Shown here: positions 59,528 to 64,000 of the stretch, piece after piece | Layout: each line of letters opens with the position of its first letter | Numbering within the stretch: the stretch's first letter is position 1 | Notes under the pieces: generated by a model | The model's database searches: none | What the model saw: the letters and a program-made list of their open reading frames with translations, nothing else | What the model was told of the DNA's origin: nothing | Translations under genes and position numbers: made by a program | DNA from: Microvirga terrae | Lineage (GTDB): Bacteria; Pseudomonadota; Alphaproteobacteria; Rhizobiales; Beijerinckiaceae | Direction of reading: 5' to 3' | NCBI RefSeq assembly: GCF_013307435.2 | Contig: NZ_CP102845.1 | Location: 1,674,001 to 1,738,000, forward strand | Length of the DNA stretch: 64,000 nucleotides

Positions 59528-61005
59528 AGCCTCTGAGCGTTCTGTCGGTCACGTCGGAGGTCTTTCCCATCATCAAGACAGGCGGCCTAGCTGATGTGGC
59601 CGGAGCCCTTCCGTCCGCTCTCGCACAAGAGGGCGTGACGGTCGTCACGCTCGTACCGGGCTATCCTGCGGTTCTGACGGCTCTCGAACGTCAAGAAGTC
59701 CTGCACCAATATCCCAGCTTCTTCGGCGGAACGGCCCGTCTCCTCTCCGGACGGGCGGGAGGCCTCGATCTCTTCGTCATCGATGCTCCTCATCTTTTCG
59801 AACGTCCGGGCTCTCCCTATCTCGCGCCGAACGGCCGCGACTGGCCGGACAATGCTCGGCGCTTCGCAGCACTCGGGCGGGCTGCGGCCGATATCGGCCA
59901 GGGGCTGACCCCGGGCTTCGTTCCCGAAGTGATTCACGCCCACGACTGGCAGGCGGGTCTCGTGCCGGTCTATCTGAGCCTCGGTGACAGCCCGCGCCCG
60001 GGCACGATCATCACCATTCACAACATCGCTTTCCAGGGCATTTTTCCGGCCGATCTCCTCTTCGAGCTCGGCCTGCCCGCCAGCGTGTTCACGGTGGACG
60101 GGGTCGAGTACTACGGACAGATCGGGTTCCTGAAGGCGGGCCTGCAGCTTGCGGACCGCATCACGACCGTGTCGCCGACCTATGCCAAGGAGATCCAGAC
60201 GCCCGAAGGCGGAATGGCGCTGGACGGATTACTGCGCGCCCGCTCGAATGTCGTTTCGGGCATTCTCAACGGCATCGACGACAAGGTATGGGATCCATCA
60301 GCAGACGCGCACCTAGCGCAATCCTACGACCGTGACAGCCTCGAAGCGCGAGCGGCCAACAAGAGAGCGTTGCAGGAGCGCCTGGGGCTGACACCCGACC
60401 CGGATGCCCTCTTGTTCGGCGTGGTCAGCCGGCTGTCGGAGCAGAAGGGGCTCGATCTCGTGCTCGCCGGTCTTTCGCGTCTGCTCGCGGACGGCGCGCA
60501 ATTGGCTCTGCTGGGCGCGGGAGACAAAGCTCTCGAAGACAGCTTTGATACGGCGCGTATCGTCTATCCCGGCCAAGTGGGTTGCTTCCTCGGCTATGAC
60601 GAGGCGCTGGCTCACCAGATCCAGGGAGGGAGCGACGCACTTCTCGTCCCATCGCGGTTCGAGCCCTGCGGCCTGACGCAGCTCTGCGCCATGCGCTACG
60701 GCAGCATCCCGATCGTCTCGCGGGTGGGAGGGCTGGCCGATACCATCATCGACGCGAACGAGATGGCCATCGCCACCGGGGCGGCAACGGGATTCCAGTT
60801 CGGGCCCGTCACACTCGGCGCGGCGCTCGATGCCTTCGACCGTGCAAAGCACCTGTGGCGCGACAAGGATGCTTGGCAGCGTCTGCAGGTGAACGGCATG
60901 GAGGCCGATGTGAGCTGGCATCGTCCGGCGAGGCAATACGCCGATCTCTATCGCTCTTGCGCCAGAGCGCCAGGAGGCGAGAAGGCCGCCACTCCGTACA
61001 GGTGA
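59524..61005 (+). CDS. glgA: Glycogen synthase (ADP-glucose)
   Basis: 493-aa GT5 glycosyltransferase. N-terminal ADP-glucose site [27 protein letters not shown], and the C-terminal catalytic segment [20 protein letters not shown] with the conserved Glu and Cys, then [11 protein letters not shown]. It extends alpha-1,4-glucan from ADP-glucose. It is coupled to glgC (ATGA overlap). Convergent with a GFA-family gene, 33 nt apart. Confidence 0.96.
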   Translation: MKPLSVLSVTSEVFPIIKTGGLADVAGALPSALAQEGVTVVTLVPGYPAVLTALERQEVLHQYPSFFGGTARLLSGRAGGLDLFVIDAPHLFERPGSPYLAPNGRDWPDNARRFAALGRAAADIGQGLTPGFVPEVIHAHDWQAGLVPVYLSLGDSPRPGTIITIHNIAFQGIFPADLLFELGLPASVFTVDGVEYYGQIGFLKAGLQLADRITTVSPTYAKEIQTPEGGMALDGLLRARSNVVSGILNGIDDKVWDPSADAHLAQSYDRDSLEARAANKRALQERLGLTPDPDALLFGVVSRLSEQKGLDLVLAGLSRLLADGAQLALLGAGDKALEDSFDTARIVYPGQVGCFLGYDEALAHQIQGGSDALLVPSRFEPCGLTQLCAMRYGSIPIVSRVGGLADTIIDANEMAIATGAATGFQFGPVTLGAALDAFDRAKHLWRDKDAWQRLQVNGMEADVSWHRPARQYADLYRSCARAPGGEKAATPYR

Positions 61006-61038
61006 GTGGGGCCACGACGGAGCCGACGTGAGTGCGAC

Positions 61039-61431
61039 CTATTCCTCAAATCGGCTCGTGCCGTCGCGGTTGCGGTCGTATCGTTTCCTGAGCGGGAACA
61101 GCGGCAGCCAGGACTCGCGGCGGATGGTCCAGAGTTCGTAGGTTGGCATCAGTTGGTCGGGAGCATCCAGGGATCCCAGGTTCACTTCGATCTCGTCTGC
61201 GCTGCGCGCGAACACGGACGAGCCGCAACGGGGACAGAAATGCCGGCCGGCATAGTCCCCCGTCTCGCCGCAGATCGTCACCGCTTCCTGAGGGAATATC
61301 GCCGAAGCGTGGAAGAGGGCCCCATGATGCTTGCGGCAGTCGAGACAATGGCAGAGGCCGACACGATAGGGTCGCCCTGAGGCCACGATGCGGACGTTGC
61401 CGCACAGGCAACCGCCGGTGAAACGGTCCAT
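61039..61431 (-). CDS. GFA-family (glutathione-dependent formaldehyde-activating fold) protein
   Basis: 130-aa zinc protein. Cysteine motifs: GGCLCGNVRI, CHCLDCRKHHG and FCPRCGSSVF. The fold is that of S-(hydroxymethyl)glutathione synthase (Gfa), but most small members have no demonstrated activity. The ATG at 61431 has AGGAG upstream and gives the usual family length. It is inserted between the convergent glgCA and glgBX transcription units with no obvious role there. Confidence 0.88.
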   Translation of the reverse strand: MDRFTGGCLCGNVRIVASGRPYRVGLCHCLDCRKHHGALFHASAIFPQEAVTICGETGDYAGRHFCPRCGSSVFARSADEIEVNLGSLDAPDQLMPTYELWTIRRESWLPLFPLRKRYDRNRDGTSRFEE

Positions 61432-61597
61432 GCTGCGTCTCCTCCAGATCCAAGGAAGCGGCTTACGATGGACAGCGCTGCCCATCCTGGTCAAGTCACC
61501 TAAGCGATCCGGCACACCGCGTGGGCGCGAAAGGTCCGCCCGCGCTCTCCCGCGTCAGTGAACTCGGAGGCGGCCCGCCGCGCCCTCGATGCTCCGT

Positions 61598-63805
61598 TCA
61601 GGCGCTTTTCTTCTTCTCCGCCCTGCGCTGCCTTTCCGGCTTGAGTTGGAAGAGAAGCAGGGAATGAGCCGTCACGGTATATTCCTTCCCGAACCTGAAC
61701 TCGGTCGGCACCTCCAGGTCGGGCTGATTGGTATCGATGTGGCACATCCAGGCTTCCCCGCCGACCACCTCGGGCAGGGTGCACTTCACCACGTCATGGT
61801 GCGCGTTGAGGATCAGCAGCAGGGTCACGTCCGTGCCGCGCCGACGGATGCCGGTCGGCTGGGCGCGGCCATCGAGCAGGATGCTGATGCAGCGGGCGTT
61901 CGGATCCTGCCAATGGTCAGGCGTCATCTCGTCTCCGGCAGGCGTGAGCCAGGTCACGTCCTTGACGTCGAGCTCCTCGTTGTAGACGCCGGACAGGAAC
62001 CGTCCCCTACGCAGGATCGGCAGATCCTGGCGAAGCTGGATGAGTTTGCGGGTGAACTCGAGAAGCTCGATGCCGTCATCGTCGATTCCCTCCCAGTCGA
62101 TCCAGGAAATCTCGTTGTCTTGGGCATAGGCGTTGTTGTTGCCATGCTGAGTCCGGGCGAACTCGTCGCCGGCGAGCAGCAGGGGCGTTCCCTGCGAGAA
62201 GAGCAGGGTGGCGAGCATGTTGCGCATCTGGCGTAGCCGAAGCGTGCGGATCTTCGGGTCGTCCGTGGGACCCTCCGCGCCGTAGTTGAAGGACAGGTTG
62301 TGATCGTGACCGTCCTTGTTGTCCTCGCCGTTCGCCTCGTTGTGCTTGTCGTTATAGGAGACGAGATCGTTCAGCGTGAAACCGTCATGGGCGGTGATGA
62401 AATTGACGGAGGCCCACGGCCGGCGCCCGCGCTTGTTGAAGATGTCGGCCGATGCGGTGAGGCGGGAGGCCAGTTCCGGCAGCTTGCCTTCCTCCCCCTT
62501 CCAGTAGGCCCGCACCGTATCGCGATAGCGATCGTTCCATTCGGCCCATCCGGGCGAGAAGCGGCCGACCTGATAGCCGCCCGGCCCACAATCCCAGGGT
62601 TCCGCGATCAGTTTGACCTGGCTGAGCGCCGGATCCTGGCGGCAGGCGTCCAGGAAGCGTCCATCCTCGTCGAATCCGTGCGGCTCGCGGCCGAGAATGG
62701 TCGCAAGATCGAAGCGGAAGCCATCGATCTGCACCTCCTGGGCCCAGTAGCGAAGGCTGTCCGTAACCATCTGGAGCACGCGCGAATGGCTGAGATTGAC
62801 AGTGTTCCCGGTGCCGGTGTCATTGATGTAATAGCGCTTGTCCGGGGCCAGCCGGTAATAGGATGCGTTGTCGATCCCCTTGAAGGACAGGGTCGGCCCC
62901 AGCTCGTTGCCCTCGGCCGTATGGTTGTAGACCACATCCAGGATGACCTCGATGCCGGCATCGTGGAGATGGCTCACCATCTCCTTCACCTCGTTCACGA
63001 AAGGAGTGGCGAGGTAGCGTGGCTGCGGGGCGAAGAAGCCGATGGAATTGTAGCCCCAGTAGTTCCGCAATCCCTTCTCGATGAGATAGCTGTCATCAAC
63101 GAAAGCGTGGATGGGAAGGAGCTCGACGGCCGTGACCCCGAGATTCCTGATGTATTCGATCACCTCGTGCTGCATGAGGCCCGAGAAGGTGCCGCGCAGC
63201 TCTCGGGGCACGGCCGGGTGCTGCATGGTGAAGCCGCGCAGATGAGTCTCGTAGATGATCGTGCGTTCCCACGGAGTCTGAGGCCGGCGCATGCGTCCCC
63301 ATGTGAAGGCCGATTCCACGACCCGACATTTCGGCATGAAGCGCGCGCTGTCCCGTTTGTCGAACGACAGATCGGCATCCGGCGAGCCGATGGTGTAGCC
63401 GAACAGGGCCGGGTTCCAGACCAGATCGCCGACGAGCTGCCGGGCGTAGGGATCGAGCAGGAGTTTGTTCGGGTTGAAGCGGTGACCCTCCTTCGGATCG
63501 TAGGGACCGTAAACCCGGTAGCCATAGGTCGTCCCCGGCCGCGCATCCGGCAGGTATCCATGCCAGACCTCGTCCGTATATTCCGGCAGCTCGATCCGCT
63601 CGAGCTCGTTGCGCCCCTCCAGGTCGAACAGGCAGAGTTCCACCTTCGTGGCATTGGCGGAGAAGATGGCGAAGTTGACGCCCAATCCGTCCCAAGTCGC
63701 CCCGAGCGGGTAGGGCAGTCCCTCCCGCACGCGGGAAGTACGCCTCACGTTCGGAGCGACGATCTGAGCAGCCGGGAGCTCACGGGTATCGACTTTGTCG
63801 TTCAT
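61598..63805 (-). CDS. glgX: Glycogen debranching enzyme
   Basis: 735-aa GH13 isoamylase-type enzyme. An N-terminal CBM48 domain (YPLGATWDGLGVNFAIFSAN) precedes the barrel: VVYNHTAEG, nucleophile Asp in DGFRFDLATILGRE, acid/base Glu in LIAEPWDCGPGGY, and Asp in FITAHDGFTLND. GlgX removes short side chains left by glycogen phosphorylase. It follows glgB on the same strand after 90 nt. No phosphorylase gene is in the window. Confidence 0.95.
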   Translation of the reverse strand: MNDKVDTRELPAAQIVAPNVRRTSRVREGLPYPLGATWDGLGVNFAIFSANATKVELCLFDLEGRNELERIELPEYTDEVWHGYLPDARPGTTYGYRVYGPYDPKEGHRFNPNKLLLDPYARQLVGDLVWNPALFGYTIGSPDADLSFDKRDSARFMPKCRVVESAFTWGRMRRPQTPWERTIIYETHLRGFTMQHPAVPRELRGTFSGLMQHEVIEYIRNLGVTAVELLPIHAFVDDSYLIEKGLRNYWGYNSIGFFAPQPRYLATPFVNEVKEMVSHLHDAGIEVILDVVYNHTAEGNELGPTLSFKGIDNASYYRLAPDKRYYINDTGTGNTVNLSHSRVLQMVTDSLRYWAQEVQIDGFRFDLATILGREPHGFDEDGRFLDACRQDPALSQVKLIAEPWDCGPGGYQVGRFSPGWAEWNDRYRDTVRAYWKGEEGKLPELASRLTASADIFNKRGRRPWASVNFITAHDGFTLNDLVSYNDKHNEANGEDNKDGHDHNLSFNYGAEGPTDDPKIRTLRLRQMRNMLATLLFSQGTPLLLAGDEFARTQHGNNNAYAQDNEISWIDWEGIDDDGIELLEFTRKLIQLRQDLPILRRGRFLSGVYNEELDVKDVTWLTPAGDEMTPDHWQDPNARCISILLDGRAQPTGIRRRGTDVTLLLILNAHHDVVKCTLPEVVGGEAWMCHIDTNQPDLEVPTEFRFGKEYTVTAHSLLLFQLKPERQRRAEKKKSA

Positions 63806-63895
63806 CTGGAATCTCGGGAACCAAGCGGAGCAAAACGTTCACTTCGTCAACGCACGAAGCTTGGGGAAGTCCCACGCAAGCGGGACTATATGTTC

Positions 63896-64000
63896 GCGCC
63901 CGATCCATCCTGGTCGAGGACGAGAATGACCGTCGCGAGGGGCGGAATCGTGAGGGTCAGAGAGCAGGGCTGGCCATGGCTCGGCGTGCCCGCGGCCACG
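63896..64000 (-). CDS. glgB: 1,4-alpha-glucan branching enzyme, C-terminal fragment (5' part outside window)
   Basis: Only the last 34 codons are visible, to a TAG at 63896. The tail HGQPCSLTLTIPPLATVILVLD matches in character the C-terminal beta-domain of GlgB-type GH13 enzymes (SLxLTLPPLATVxL), though in parts. Its position just upstream of glgX on the same strand fits glgB. A trehalose-synthesis GH13 enzyme is a less likely alternative. Confidence 0.6.

Overview
The window looks like a chromosomal segment of a high-GC alphaproteobacterium, most likely Hyphomicrobiales and plausibly near Methylobacteriaceae/Microvirga. This is an inference from gene content: KduI/KduD with a TRAP system, a cox cluster with two subunit-III genes, a TamA/TamB pair, a DUF2934 protein, a DauR-type regulator and a perfect EcfG-type promoter. 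I saw no tRNA, rRNA, CRISPR array, prophage, transposase or plasmid gene.

Layout. 1-4.5 kb (minus): a CHASE2 adenylate cyclase cut by the window edge, its FecR-like partner, trans-aconitate methyltransferase and a second, soluble class III cyclase. 4.7-7.1 kb (plus): an M20 peptidase and a DUF2189 membrane protein. 7.2-11.6 kb (minus): an aa3-type cytochrome oxidase operon (II, I, III-like, III, IV). 12.2-18.5 kb (plus): tamA-tamB. 18.5-20.3 kb (minus): an orphan TctC-type binding protein and an FCD-family GntR regulator. 20.5-25.5 kb (plus): a TRAP transporter joined to kduI-kduD-kdgF for unsaturated uronates, ending in a clear terminator. 25.9-33.9 kb (plus): a very large soluble poly-HAMP hybrid histidine kinase, translationally coupled to a REC-PAS-HK-REC kinase and preceded by the EcfG-type promoter. 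34-41.4 kb: an SDR, a D-erythronate dehydrogenase-like epimerase, small unknown proteins, a globin-coupled chemoreceptor, a trypsin-fold PDZ protein that has lost its catalytic triad, and an aldo/keto reductase. 41.4-48.6 kb: an inositol-monophosphatase-family enzyme and a divergent amino-acid cluster (DauR-type regulator, two paralogous aminotransferases, M20 hydrolase, Thr-dehydratase-fold enzyme, ornithine-cyclodeaminase-fold enzyme) around a palindromic operator candidate. 48.7-51.4 kb (minus): two unknowns and serA. 52-57.5 kb: an O-antigen ligase-like protein and a lipid/envelope group (EEP, YbhN-like, PLD/ClsB-like, DedA). 57.7-64 kb: DUF2934, glgC-glgA (plus) and glgB-glgX (minus) with a GFA protein between.

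How the genes work together. Three modules read as complete local units: uronate import and isomerisation/reduction, glycogen synthesis and trimming, and outer-membrane assembly through TamAB. The most distinctive items are the poly-HAMP kinase with a 276-bp DNA-level tandem repeat under a probable general-stress promoter, the pseudo-protease, and the 42.3-48.6 kb cluster. The last combines transaminase, dehydratase and imine-reductase folds in an arrangement that resembles parts of the beta-hydroxyaspartate and ectoine pathways but matches neither.
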